Positions 1 to 7,601 of a stretch of 62,463 nucleotides of DNA are shown piece after piece. Within the stretch, counting starts at the first letter, position 1. Each line of letters opens with the position of its first letter. The stretch covers positions 37,036-99,498 of the forward strand of contig WVZO01000065.1 of the NCBI GenBank assembly GCA_011772425.1, read 5' to 3'. Made by a program: the position numbers and the translations under genes. The stretch comes from Candidatus Aminicenantota bacterium. GTDB taxonomy: Bacteria > Acidobacteriota > Aminicenantia > UBA2199. Below the pieces are notes generated by a model. It was given only the letters and a program-made list of their open reading frames with translations. It was not told the origin of the DNA and made no database searches.

Positions 1-30
1 AAAGGCTTCACCCCCCCCCCCGCAGTGGGT

Positions 31-385
31 TTATTCGTACTTTATCTTCTTTTTCTTTGCCTGCTTTTTCAACGACTCCACCACTTCAAGGTCAAACCCC
101 TTTTTCTGACCCTTGTATTTGGAAAGCTGCCTTGATATAAGCTGCCCGTTTAGCCGCAAGTTCTTCGATTTTCTTCATGATCTTTTGGCGTTTGACCCGT
201 TTTTCTGCCCCATATTTTTTCAATTTTTCCTTAGACATTTTTTGCAGGTTTTCAGGCAGCATTTTTTTATCCACTTTAATTTTTGTTACATATACATCCC
301 CTTTGTCCCGGTAGGGAACCAGGGTAAGTTTAACGTTGGGTTTTGCCAGTTCCGCCGGTTTCTGCGGTATTGACTTTCTGGAATT
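31..385 (-). pseudogene. Frameshifted remnant of a small basic protein
   Basis: On the minus strand a frame opens after a stop at 386-388 and reads through a beta-rich stretch into a lysine-rich helix (ending ...AAYIKAAFQIQGSEKGV). A second frame, opening after a TGA near 180, reads ...FDLEVVESLKKQAKKKK and stops at 31-33. The two look like halves of one protein joined by a single-base shift between about 115 and 180. There is no ATG; the only plausible start is an internal GTG at 274. The C-terminal helix vaguely recalls BrnA/CopG-type antitoxins, but this is a weak resemblance. An 11-C run lies just downstream (11-21). Confidence 0.3.
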
Positions 386-397
386 TTAGTCTATTAA
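370..397 (+). promoter_or_regulatory. Putative sigma-70 promoter of lptB
   Basis: TTGACT (370-375), 16 bp spacer, TATTAA (392-397). A second -10-like TATAAT lies at 415-420 without a matching -35. The start codon of lptB is about 50 bp downstream. Confidence 0.45.
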
Positions 398-448
398 TTA
401 CAAGGGATTTGTATTATAATTAGCATTCATGCATGGAAAATTTGAACA

Positions 449-1228
449 ATGAATAATGATTATGATTTCGGTAGATATTTGCTGGAGTCTGACGTATTGG
501 AAACGGTAGAATTAACAAAAATTTACGAGAATATTCCGGTAGTGAATAAAATCTCTATAAGAATCAGCTCCAGCCATGTCATTGGGTTATTGGGACCCAA
601 TGGCGCGGGTAAAACTACCACGTTTTTAATGCTCTCCGGTATTGTAAAACCAGACCACGGCAGGGTGTTGTTGAATGGAGAGGACATCAATTACCTGCCT
701 TCTCACCTGAGAGCGGAAAGGGGGTTGGTTTATCTCCCCCAGCAGCATTCGGTGTTTTTAAAAGCCTCAGTTTATAAAAATTTGTATATGGTACTGCAGC
801 TTTACTATGATAAGAAAACTGCAGACCAGAAGGCATTGGAACTACTTGATGATTTTGGTTTACTTTCTATTAAGGACTCGACAGCATACCAACTTTCCGG
901 CGGTGAGAAACGGCGCCTGGAAATTGCCAGGGCAATGGTGATGAAACCGAAATTCTTGTTTCTGGACGAACCTTTTACCGGTATCGATCCGATTACCATC
1001 ATTGAGATTCAAAAAATTATCCTGAAATTAAGAGAGCGGGGCATTGGTGTCATTGTCACGGATCACAATGTAAAGGACACCTTTGATATCACGGATAAAG
1101 TATATATTATCCAGAAAGGCAGGCTTTTGAGTTCCGGTCATCCGTCCCAGGTGGTGAAAGAAGAACAAACGCGCCTGCTTTTCCTGGGTGATGATTTCGA
1201 ATGGAAGATACGCCCCGCTGCCCGGTGA
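449..1228 (+). CDS. lptB: LPS export ABC transporter ATPase LptB
   Basis: ATPase that powers extraction of lipopolysaccharide from the inner membrane through LptFG. The 259-residue protein has Walker A GPNGAGKT (49-56), the ABC signature LSGGE (149-153), Walker B FLFLDEP (169-175) and the switch histidine in VTDHN (about 205). The C-terminal LFLGDDF matches the conserved LptB ending (YLGxxF), which separates LptB from branched-chain amino-acid ATPases. It is slightly longer than usual (about 240), because of a 15-20 residue N-terminal lead; a TTG inside could be an alternative start. It stands alone here, without lptA or lptC next to it. The presence of lptB implies an LPS-bearing outer membrane. 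Confidence 0.88.
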   Translation: MNNDYDFGRYLLESDVLETVELTKIYENIPVVNKISIRISSSHVIGLLGPNGAGKTTTFLMLSGIVKPDHGRVLLNGEDINYLPSHLRAERGLVYLPQQHSVFLKASVYKNLYMVLQLYYDKKTADQKALELLDDFGLLSIKDSTAYQLSGGEKRRLEIARAMVMKPKFLFLDEPFTGIDPITIIEIQKIILKLRERGIGVIVTDHNVKDTFDITDKVYIIQKGRLLSSGHPSQVVKEEQTRLLFLGDDFEWKIRPAAR

Positions 1229-1263
1229 GCCCCCCGGCGTAACGAACCATAGGGCTGCTTGCT

Positions 1264-1306
1264 GCTTACTTCTTACTTCTTACTTCTTACTTCTTACTTC
1301 CTACTT
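1264..1306 (+). repeat. Heptamer microsatellite (ACTTCTT)n
   Basis: Six tandem copies of a 7-bp unit (ACTTCTT, last copies degenerate) lie in the gap between lptB and the HIRAN gene. A short GATGAAT-type heptamer run follows at about 1343. Other heptamer runs occur at 37.4 kb. Confidence 0.75.
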
Positions 1307-1376
1307 AACTATGCCATTATTTGGCATACCCCACACATTATAATTATGAGTGATGAATGATGAGGTGTGACCTAAA

Positions 1377-1757
1377 ATGAAGAAGAAAAGTTTTATAACG
1401 AGGTTTTTGGCGTCATTTCCATTGCTAGAAGACCTGAAAAAGAAAAAGCGGGAATTTTTCTTTAATGAGTTTTATATAGCTGGCTATCGGTATTATGACG
1501 GCGATAAGGTCGAAGATGCGTTGATGGAAGGGAAAGTTGTAACGTTCAAAAGGGAACCAGGTTGTGTTCATGATCCATTGGCAGTGGAGATTTATACAGG
1601 CGGTAAGAAGTTGGGGTATATACCCAGGAAGGACAATGCAATGGTTTCGCGGTTAATGGACCAGGGGGTGACCATAAAGGGAAAGATTCAGAAACGGAAT
1701 TTTGATGATGACCCGCGCAAGCGGGTTAAGATTTGTGCATTTAAGGAAATAGTCTAA
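1377..1757 (+). CDS. HIRAN-domain protein
   Basis: A 126-residue protein. Residues about 30-125 form a HIRAN domain: a hydrophobic AGYRYY strand, the DPLAVEIY motif (expected 'N/H-DPxAVxV') and LGYIPRKDN, both characteristic of the family. HIRAN domains bind DNA ends or stalled forks and occur fused to SNF2 or nucleases or, as here, alone. Basic residues dominate the first 30 positions. There is no partner gene in the immediate operon; the next gene starts about 100 bp downstream. The role is inferred as nucleic-acid binding only. Confidence 0.75.
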   Translation: MKKKSFITRFLASFPLLEDLKKKKREFFFNEFYIAGYRYYDGDKVEDALMEGKVVTFKREPGCVHDPLAVEIYTGGKKLGYIPRKDNAMVSRLMDQGVTIKGKIQKRNFDDDPRKRVKICAFKEIV

Positions 1758-1861
1758 CTGTACCACAGAGGCACGAAGTCAGTTGGCAGTTGGCCTGGGT
1801 TTTACAAATTATTGGTAAGTGTGGTAGAATACATCTTAACAAAAACAAATATGGACAAAGA

Positions 1862-2944
1862 ATGGACGGCGCAAATAAAGAAAATAAGCGCGTGCTGGTA
1901 ACAGGTATTGCCGGGTTTATCGGTTTTTTTCTGGCTAAAAAACTATTGTCCGAAGGGTATCACGTTATTGGTATTGACAATATTAACGACTATTACGATG
2001 TCAACCTGAAATACAACCGGCTAAAAGAACTAGGGCTTTCCCCAAAACAAATCAAGGATTCCGGGATTACCACAGCCATCACCTCGGAGGCTCAACCGCT
2101 TTTGGTTTTCTATTACATGGATTTAAAAGATAGAGACGCTTTAATAAGAATCTTTGAGCAGGTAAAACCGGTTTACGTGGTGCACACCGCAGCCCAGGCC
2201 GGTGTACGGTATTCTTTGCAAAACCCCTACGCCTATATTGACAGCAATATTATCGGCTTTATGAATATCCTGGAAAATTGTAGGCACCACCACATCAAAC
2301 ACCTCGTTTTTTCCTCTTCTTCTTCGGTTTACGGCATCAACCAAATCATGCCTTTTTCAGAGCACCACAACGTGGACCACCCGATCTCCCTGTATGCAGC
2401 CACTAAAAAATCCAACGAATTAATGGCCCACACGTATGCCCATCTCTATTGCATTCCCACCACGGGCTTGCGGTTCTTTACCGTATACGGTCCCTGGGGA
2501 CGGCCGGATATGGCCTATTTTAGCTTTACCCGGAAAATCCTGAACAACATACCCATTGAAGTGTTTAATTACGGCAATATGAAACGGGATTTTACCTATA
2601 TTGACGATATTGTCGAAGGCTTGTACCGGGTGATGCTCAAAATCCCGGAGGGTAACACAAACTGGGATGGTAAACACCCGGACCCGGCTTCTTCCCCGGC
2701 TCCTTACCGGATATTTAATATTGGCAACCACCAGCCGGTAGATTTACTTTATTTTATCGATTTACTGGAAAAAACCCTGGGAAAAAAGGCTGAGAAAAAA
2801 TTACTTCCTATTCAACCGGGTGATGTGAAGGAAACCTATGCAGATATTGATGCACTGCAGAAATATATCGGTTTTAAGCCTTCCACACCCATTGAAGAAG
2901 GAATTGCCCGTTTCGTAAAATGGTACCTAGAGTATTACTTATGA
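1862..2944 (+). CDS. UDP-glucuronate 4-epimerase (extended SDR)
   Basis: NAD-dependent epimerase converting UDP-glucuronate to UDP-galacturonate for surface polysaccharide. The Rossmann motif GIAGFIG is at 15-21, the IDNINDYYDVNLK signature that marks this subfamily is at about 38-50, and the catalytic Y178-x3-K182 is in LYAATKK. Length 360 fits the family (about 330-350). The ATG at 1862 is preferred because the Rossmann strand begins 10 residues later; an upstream in-frame TTG at 1790 would add 24 unconserved residues. Its substrate would come from the UDP-glucose dehydrogenase at 7602, although the two genes are separated by an accessory cassette. Confidence 0.85.
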   Translation: MDGANKENKRVLVTGIAGFIGFFLAKKLLSEGYHVIGIDNINDYYDVNLKYNRLKELGLSPKQIKDSGITTAITSEAQPLLVFYYMDLKDRDALIRIFEQVKPVYVVHTAAQAGVRYSLQNPYAYIDSNIIGFMNILENCRHHHIKHLVFSSSSSVYGINQIMPFSEHHNVDHPISLYAATKKSNELMAHTYAHLYCIPTTGLRFFTVYGPWGRPDMAYFSFTRKILNNIPIEVFNYGNMKRDFTYIDDIVEGLYRVMLKIPEGNTNWDGKHPDPASSPAPYRIFNIGNHQPVDLLYFIDLLEKTLGKKAEKKLLPIQPGDVKETYADIDALQKYIGFKPSTPIEEGIARFVKWYLEYYL

Positions 2945-2991
2945 AATGAAAAACAAACGGAAAACCCCACCAGGACTACGTCATTTTCTTT

Positions 2992-3209
2992 AAAGCACGA
3001 AATCGCGCAGAGTCCAATTTCGAAATCCGAAACAAATCCAAAATTCAAATGTTTAAAATCCAAAACAAAAGCAGCATGGTACGAAGCTTTCGGGTTCTTT
3101 TCGTTTTGGTCATTTGAATTTCGGTCATTCGAATTTGTTTCGAATTTCGTGCTTCGAATTTCGAATTTTCAAGGGTGCTCCAGGTTTTTTAAGACTTTGA
3201 CGCACCCTT
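2992..3209 (+). repeat. Long palindromic intergenic repeat, family P1 copy 1
   Basis: Rich in AATTCGAAA and AAATTCAAATG tracts whose halves are mutually inverted (for example CCAAAAC at about 3060 against GTTTTGG at about 3104), so a long imperfect hairpin would form. The unpaired centre carries GCATGGTACGAAGC. It ends in a perfect hairpin, CAAGGGTGC (3170-3178) and GCACCCTTG (3202-3210), with ACTTTGACG inside. The same family occurs at about 36.0 kb and, inverted, at 45.1 kb. Confidence 0.8.
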
Positions 3210-3322
3210 GCCCCCCTGCCACAAAAACCGGGTTGATTTAGGAGAGGGCAAGCAGCTAGAGCTGCTGCCGATTCCTTGGCAACAAATATTTCAATTTTAG
3301 CTAACATTTTTGTGAATTTTTG

Positions 3323-3351
3323 TTGACTTCACCCGTAATGTGTGTTATATA
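3323..3351 (+). promoter_or_regulatory. Strong sigma-70-type promoter of the ABC cassette
   Basis: TTGACT (3323-3328), exactly 17 bp, TATATA (3346-3351). It precedes an 18-codon reading frame and the exported protein/permease operon. The untranslated leader would be about 125-210 nt. Confidence 0.6.
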
Positions 3352-3485
3352 TTGCTCGGTGCTTCGTGACATTCTCATGACAGTCGGTTCTTTGTCTTCA
3401 ATTTTGTCTGTAAACATTTTACACAAAGTACCAATCGGCAGCGGTGAAGGCCGCTTCCGGAAATCACCAGCAAAGGAGTGAGTGC

Positions 3486-3542
3486 ATGATTGCATTTTTC
3501 AAAATTTTGTTGGTGGCAATCGTTGGAGTTCAGCCACCGTGA
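3486..3542 (+). CDS. Possible 18-residue hydrophobic leader peptide
   Basis: ATG at 3486 preceded by AAAGGAG with 7-nt spacing. It encodes MIAFFKILLVAIVGVQPP and stops 26 nt before the next gene's start. The product is almost wholly hydrophobic after one lysine, as in a signal anchor or a translated leader. It could be a secreted or membrane micropeptide linked to the exporter, a regulatory leader, or chance. Only the good ribosome-binding site and its place behind a promoter support it. Confidence 0.35.
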   Translation: MIAFFKILLVAIVGVQPP

Positions 3543-3568
3543 GATTATCAACGAAGGAGGAACATATC

Positions 3569-4213
3569 ATGATTAGAAAATCAATGGTAATATCAATAAT
3601 CTTTTCCATACTTCTAACGTCAAATATACACGGGCTTTTTATTCTTAATGAAACGGATTGTGTTTTTGTTAATTGTGGAAAAGGAGAAGATTCAAGAACA
3701 ACCCCAATTAAATTTTATATCATTAAAGGGGCTGAACATTTCTTAAAATCATATTCCAGTATGCTTTTATTTTTGAATAGAATTGAATCATCAGAGCTGA
3801 AAGGGATAGATTACATTGAACTTCAGGAAATTTTAAACACAGCGATTGTGGATTTGCAAGTGGCAAAAGTGGCCTATTTTGATCTAAAAAATGCGGCTTC
3901 AAATATCCTTTACAACCAAGAAATTATCTCTAAACTTAACAAATTTGACTATGCAGCCTATAAGGGTAAATACATTCTATGTGGTCCAATTTTTGAAAAG
4001 GTAAAAAGCTTTTTGGAAAAAGGCGATATAATCGGTATTTACAACGATGTGTTTGTAAATGTTAGTGAATTATTGGAGCGGCTGGAATCCTTAAAAAGGG
4101 CGATTGATTCAATGACATTTCCTGACATTTCAGAGTTGTGGCGGATTAATCAAAAGTACTCTGAGATTAATTTTACAGGGCAATATACAACGGAGGTATT
4201 ACATAATATATGA
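3569..4213 (+). CDS. Exported protein of unknown function, ABC-linked
   Basis: A 214-residue protein starting at the ATG behind AAGGAGG (spacing 7). The first 22 residues (MIRKSMVISIIFSILLTSNI) are a signal peptide or N-terminal anchor. The rest is mainly helical and polar, with three cysteines, of which CVFVNCGKG (positions about 31-39) forms a close pair. No family is recognised. Its stop codon overlaps the start of the permease gene by 4 bp (ATGA), so the two are translationally coupled; a periplasmic helper of the transporter is the simplest idea. The DNA is clearly more AT-rich than neighbouring housekeeping genes, suggesting acquisition. Confidence 0.65.
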   Translation: MIRKSMVISIIFSILLTSNIHGLFILNETDCVFVNCGKGEDSRTTPIKFYIIKGAEHFLKSYSSMLLFLNRIESSELKGIDYIELQEILNTAIVDLQVAKVAYFDLKNAASNILYNQEIISKLNKFDYAAYKGKYILCGPIFEKVKSFLEKGDIIGIYNDVFVNVSELLERLESLKRAIDSMTFPDISELWRINQKYSEINFTGQYTTEVLHNI

Positions 4214-6063
4214 AGAGTTTCAAGGCAATTTTTAAGCTTGAATTTAAACGCTTTAGATGCAATCGCAACGTCTTTATATTCTCTGTTCTTATTCTCATCT
4301 CAATATCAATTATTCAAATCAGTGGAAGTAATTATCAAAACTTTTTGAAAGCTAAAGACACATTTCAAGAAACCGAAAGGCAAAGGGTAATGGAGTACCT
4401 GAATTACACATATTACGGATGGTATGGAATATCGGTATTATTCATACCTTCAAATTTGAGTATTTTGTACACTAATACCATTATTGAATTGTTCGGGAAT
4501 GTTAATACAGGTGAACGTTTAACTATTTCTATGCCTATAAAAGGAAAGACTTCTATCCCTGATATTTCTGGATATATGAATTTATCCTGTATTATCCTAC
4601 TTTTTTGGACTTTTGTTAGTCTGTTTTACGGATATGATACAACAAAAAACAAAGATTATAAGAAATTTCTAAGCCAAATTACCAGGAAAGCCTTTTTGTT
4701 CATGGTTATTTCAAGAATTATTCTGTTAAATATGGCTGTTTTGGTCACGTTAATCATACCAACTTTTACAGTCCTAATCAATAATATTAATCCTTTTAAA
4801 GTTCATTTGCTTACCTTTGCTTTATTGCTCTGCCTGATTTCATTGTTCTTTTTTAGTATTGGTCTAAATTTTGGAAATATAAAAAATAAGGCTATCGGAT
4901 TAGCAAATTTAGGCCTGGTATACTTTGTTTTAACCTTATTTCTTCCGTGGGTTGGGAACGAAATTAAATCGAATACATTTGACATCAATTCTTTGTTCAA
5001 ATTTGAACTTGAAAACTTAAATATAGTAATGGATTTAGAAGAAAGGGCGTTAAAAAAGATTGGAAAATTCAAAAGTGGGGAGATAGCGCCGGAAAAGGTC
5101 ATGAAGATAGTGTGGAAAGCCCTAAATACTGAATTTCAGGAACTTAGAGAACGCGAAAATCAGATGAAAATGCAGGTGCTAAAAAGAATTAAGTCATTTC
5201 AAATCATTTCATCTTTCTTTCCCATAAACTCATATTTAGAAGTAAACAAAGAAATAAGTGGCTATGGGGATTTAGGTATCATTGATTTTCATTCATATTT
5301 GCAAAGTATAAAAGACCAGTTTTTATATTTTTATGTTAAGAAAAAGTTCCTTAGCAAGTCAAAACCACGGGAAGTAGAAGACTTTGTAAAAAATAATGAA
5401 AATCTATTCTTTTCAAAAGGCCGTTTAACCCATAGTTTCGGCTTAGGGGTAGGATTCACGATTTTGTATATTATTGGGCTTCTCTTTAATGCTTCCAGGC
5501 TCTATCATAAACGGATGAAAAGGAAAATCAAAGGGATTGATATTGATGTGGATTTTAAGGACAAAAGTACGGTTTTTGTTCTCTGCAAAAACGAGACCAT
5601 AAAAGAAGAGATTTTTAATCACTATAAGAATCAAGACGCGGTTTGCCTTGAAAAAATCAACCCGGATGATTTCAGAATGAACGGGATAAAACCGGCAGAC
5701 CTCTTAGAACATCTTTCCAGGGTTGCAGGGGTAGACGAAAAAAGGGCTCGGGAAAACCTGGAGATTATGGGGGTTGATATCGATACCGCCGAAAATTCCC
5801 ACGAAACAATTTTAAAAATTTATGCGGCGGTTATGGTTGCGGCGGATCAGCAGCTTATTGTAATCAATGAACTTTTTAAGAAAGAGTCGCGGCAATTTGA
5901 GACCGATGTTTTCAGGTTACTCTCACACCTGGAAAAAGCCGGTAAAAGAATAATCTACCTCAGTACTGAGATGTATCAACCAGCTAACGGCTTTGATGAA
6001 CAAATCCGTATCGATAAATATGGGATTTTCCCCATTGATTTTGATGGGCTCACGTTGCGGTAG
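4210..6063 (+). CDS. ABC-2 type permease with C-terminal degenerate ATPase-like domain
   Basis: A 617-residue protein. Residues 1-435 look like an ABC-2 (NatB/gliding type) permease: a basic N-terminus (FKLEFKRFRCNRN) before TM1, a large extracytoplasmic segment, a cluster of four or more TM helices around 115-245, and a final TM near 425-440. After a basic linker (KRMKRKIKG) comes a soluble domain of about 169 residues (449-617) with the order of the second half of an ABC ATPase. PADLLEHLSRVAGV, then LKIYAAVMVAADQQLIVINELF (signature and Walker B positions) and RIIYLSTEM (switch region) can be aligned by eye, but there is no Walker A lysine and no LSGGQ. The last 430 bp are less AT-rich than the first 1.4 kb, hinting at a recombinational fusion. 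Its end overlaps the convergent gene by 14 bp. Confidence 0.65.
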   Translation: MKSFKAIFKLEFKRFRCNRNVFIFSVLILISISIIQISGSNYQNFLKAKDTFQETERQRVMEYLNYTYYGWYGISVLFIPSNLSILYTNTIIELFGNVNTGERLTISMPIKGKTSIPDISGYMNLSCIILLFWTFVSLFYGYDTTKNKDYKKFLSQITRKAFLFMVISRIILLNMAVLVTLIIPTFTVLINNINPFKVHLLTFALLLCLISLFFFSIGLNFGNIKNKAIGLANLGLVYFVLTLFLPWVGNEIKSNTFDINSLFKFELENLNIVMDLEERALKKIGKFKSGEIAPEKVMKIVWKALNTEFQELRERENQMKMQVLKRIKSFQIISSFFPINSYLEVNKEISGYGDLGIIDFHSYLQSIKDQFLYFYVKKKFLSKSKPREVEDFVKNNENLFFSKGRLTHSFGLGVGFTILYIIGLLFNASRLYHKRMKRKIKGIDIDVDFKDKSTVFVLCKNETIKEEIFNHYKNQDAVCLEKINPDDFRMNGIKPADLLEHLSRVAGVDEKRARENLEIMGVDIDTAENSHETILKIYAAVMVAADQQLIVINELFKKESRQFETDVFRLLSHLEKAGKRIIYLSTEMYQPANGFDEQIRIDKYGIFPIDFDGLTLR

Positions 6064-6619
6064 CAAAATAACCACGGTCAATCGAAGGTTTCCATTTTCG
6101 ATAAAATACGTCCAACGTCGTATGGAAAAATCTTTTGTTTTCCACCATGTAGTTGAGAAACATTTTCAAATCCTCCATGCCGTATTTAACAGGAGTGCCA
6201 TTTGGTGTGGGTATTCTTGGAACTTCTTCTTTAACCTTTTCGGTAATCGTGCCGGTTATTTCATTGCCTGTATTTTCGCACGAAATGTCAACGGTTTTCC
6301 CATCAATTTCAATTTTAGGCATCATCGATATAATACCGCTTTTAGCATTTTTTGCGATATAATCAACGATCTCTCCAGGAATTCTAACCGAGGGGACCCA
6401 TTTTTTCCCCTCCCTGGTCAATTTAAACGGGATGGTTTCAACGACAGCGGTATCTTTTCCAGGCTCTATCATGTTTTTTATGCGCCTATATTGGTCTATT
6501 TCCGCTTTAAACATGTCTTCCAGTTCCCTTACCTTGTGAAAAATAGCCCACTTTAAGTCTTCTATTGGTAGTTTCAGCAGTACGGCAATCCTGTCGAGTA
6601 GGTCCTGGCTGTCAATCAT
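6050..6619 (-). CDS. Uncharacterised protein paired with XRE regulator
   Basis: A 189-residue protein; the ATG at 6619 is preferred over a GTG one codon earlier because AGGAGG sits 6 nt upstream. The first 50 residues are helical, with acidic and basic patches. The middle contains IPGEIVDYIAKNAKSGIISMMPKIEIDGKTVDISCENTG in several strands. No family is recognised, and no signal peptide or membrane segment is seen. It overlaps the regulator gene upstream by 8 bp, so the pair is one transcript, as in two-gene regulator/effector modules resembling toxin-antitoxin or phage-type regulators. A partner of the regulator is inference. Confidence 0.5.
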   Translation of the reverse strand: MIDSQDLLDRIAVLLKLPIEDLKWAIFHKVRELEDMFKAEIDQYRRIKNMIEPGKDTAVVETIPFKLTREGKKWVPSVRIPGEIVDYIAKNAKSGIISMMPKIEIDGKTVDISCENTGNEITGTITEKVKEEVPRIPTPNGTPVKYGMEDLKMFLNYMVENKRFFHTTLDVFYRKWKPSIDRGYFATAT

Positions 6620-7013
6620 CACTCTCCTCCTCGGGTGTTTTGCTTTTTAATAGCTCTATTTCCACTAATTTTGTGTGGTATGCACTAAATACCGCATGCA
6701 TAAGTGCTTTATTTCGCTGCATGTTTTCAATCATTTCCCAGAAAGTCGGGGAGAATTCCCCAAAATCCGTGTTTTGATTTTGACCTCTATGCATAGGACC
6801 TTCCCCGGAAATTAGCCAGTCAATGGATAAGTCATACTTTTCCCGCAAAGCATATAAAAGCCCAAAGCTGGGTTTTGAGCCACCGGTCTCCATCCTGGAA
6901 ATGGCAGCCCTTTTTAACCCGGCCATGACAGCATAGTCGTCTTGTTTTAAACCATGCCGTTTTCTAAATTCCCGTAACCTTGACGCCATTTGTTTTAACT
7001 TTTCTTTTTTCAT
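6612..7013 (-). CDS. XRE-family helix-turn-helix regulator
   Basis: A 133-residue DNA-binding protein. HTH_3/Cro-C1 domain at about 10-67: RLREFRKRHGLKQDDYAVMAG, then LKRAAISRMETGGSKPSF and the typical closing YDLSIDWLISGEG. Start at ATG 7013, because AGAGG lies 6 nt upstream; an in-frame TTG at 7034 lacks such a site. The C-terminal half is helical and charged (EEESDD end), probably for dimerisation or binding of the coupled downstream protein. A perfect palindrome at 7036-7056, immediately upstream, is the likely autoregulatory operator. Confidence 0.8.
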   Translation of the reverse strand: MKKEKLKQMASRLREFRKRHGLKQDDYAVMAGLKRAAISRMETGGSKPSFGLLYALREKYDLSIDWLISGEGPMHRGQNQNTDFGEFSPTFWEMIENMQRNKALMHAVFSAYHTKLVEIELLKSKTPEEESDD

Positions 7014-7035
7014 TTTGCCTCTTGACAAGCCCAAA

Positions 7036-7056
7036 AAGTTTATTTAAAATAAACTT
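7036..7056. promoter_or_regulatory. Perfect 10+1+10 palindromic operator
   Basis: AAGTTTATTT, one A, AAATAAACTT: a perfect inverted repeat centred 33 bp upstream of the XRE regulator start. A degenerate second site (TTTATTTAAAATTTATAAA) follows immediately. The position and size suit a Cro/C1-type dimer and autorepression; the region also separates this gene from the divergent small gene at 7154. Confidence 0.65.
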
Positions 7057-7153
7057 TATTTAAAATTTATAAACATTTTGTGTTTTATTTGCTAGATTCT
7101 AAATTTAAGTGTACTACAAAACGAAGCAAAAATCAAGATAAAATGAGGTTGAC

Positions 7154-7455
7154 ATGATGAAAAAAAACCAGCGCCAGCCAAAAAGGCATCACAGGCGGGA
7201 AAAAAAGAAATCAGCCTGTTAATTAATTCAGCGTATTACTTCATAGAATGTGTTTATATTTCACGTTTTAACGATGGATTTCGTCTCATTGTACTCCACC
7301 AGGGAACCGTATTAATGGATGCCATTTATAAGACGGTCAGAGGGGCACGAATCGCATTTTCCAGGTTGTACAAGAATAGATCCTGGAAAGAAGAGGTCAA
7401 AGCAGAGTGGTCGGATTTTTATTTACCTGAAATGTGCTGGATTGCCTGTCATTAG
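7154..7455 (+). pseudogene. Small gene with a frameshift in an A8 tract
   Basis: ATGATG (7154/7157) follows GAGG with 5-nt spacing and runs into eight A's (7160-7167). In the starting frame translation stops after 24 codons. Adding one A (nine in total) continues in frame through PAPAKKASQAGKKEISLL and NSAYYFIECVYISRFNDGF to RIAFSRLYKNRSWKEEVKAEW and a TAG at 7453, giving about 100 residues. The shifted frame contains no stop for 95 codons and its composition looks like real protein. No family is recognised. It could be a sequencing slip, a decayed gene, or a gene needing transcriptional slippage or phase variation. Confidence 0.5.
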
Positions 7456-7505
7456 GTTGAGATTAACAAGTCTTTTTTTTTCGTTGCTTTTGTGGTAACA
7501 TATAC

Positions 7506-7530
7506 CCTCAACGTTTTAAGTACGTTGAGG
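7506..7530 (+). promoter_or_regulatory. Hairpin upstream of UDP-glucose dehydrogenase
   Basis: A perfect 9-bp stem, CCTCAACGT and ACGTTGAGG, with a 7-nt loop. No T-run follows, so it is not a clear terminator; it lies 19 bp before a -35-like TTGACT. Confidence 0.4.
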
Positions 7531-7548
7531 TAATACTCAAAAAGAAAA

Positions 7549-7576
7549 TTGACTTTTAAGGCGAATAATAGACAAT
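7549..7576 (+). promoter_or_regulatory. Possible promoter of UDP-glucose dehydrogenase
   Basis: TTGACT (7549-7554), 16 bp, GACAAT (7571-7576); the start codon is at 7602. The -35 is good and the -10 is mediocre. Confidence 0.35.
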
Positions 7577-7601
7577 GATAACATGACAACAGGAGCGGCA
7601 A

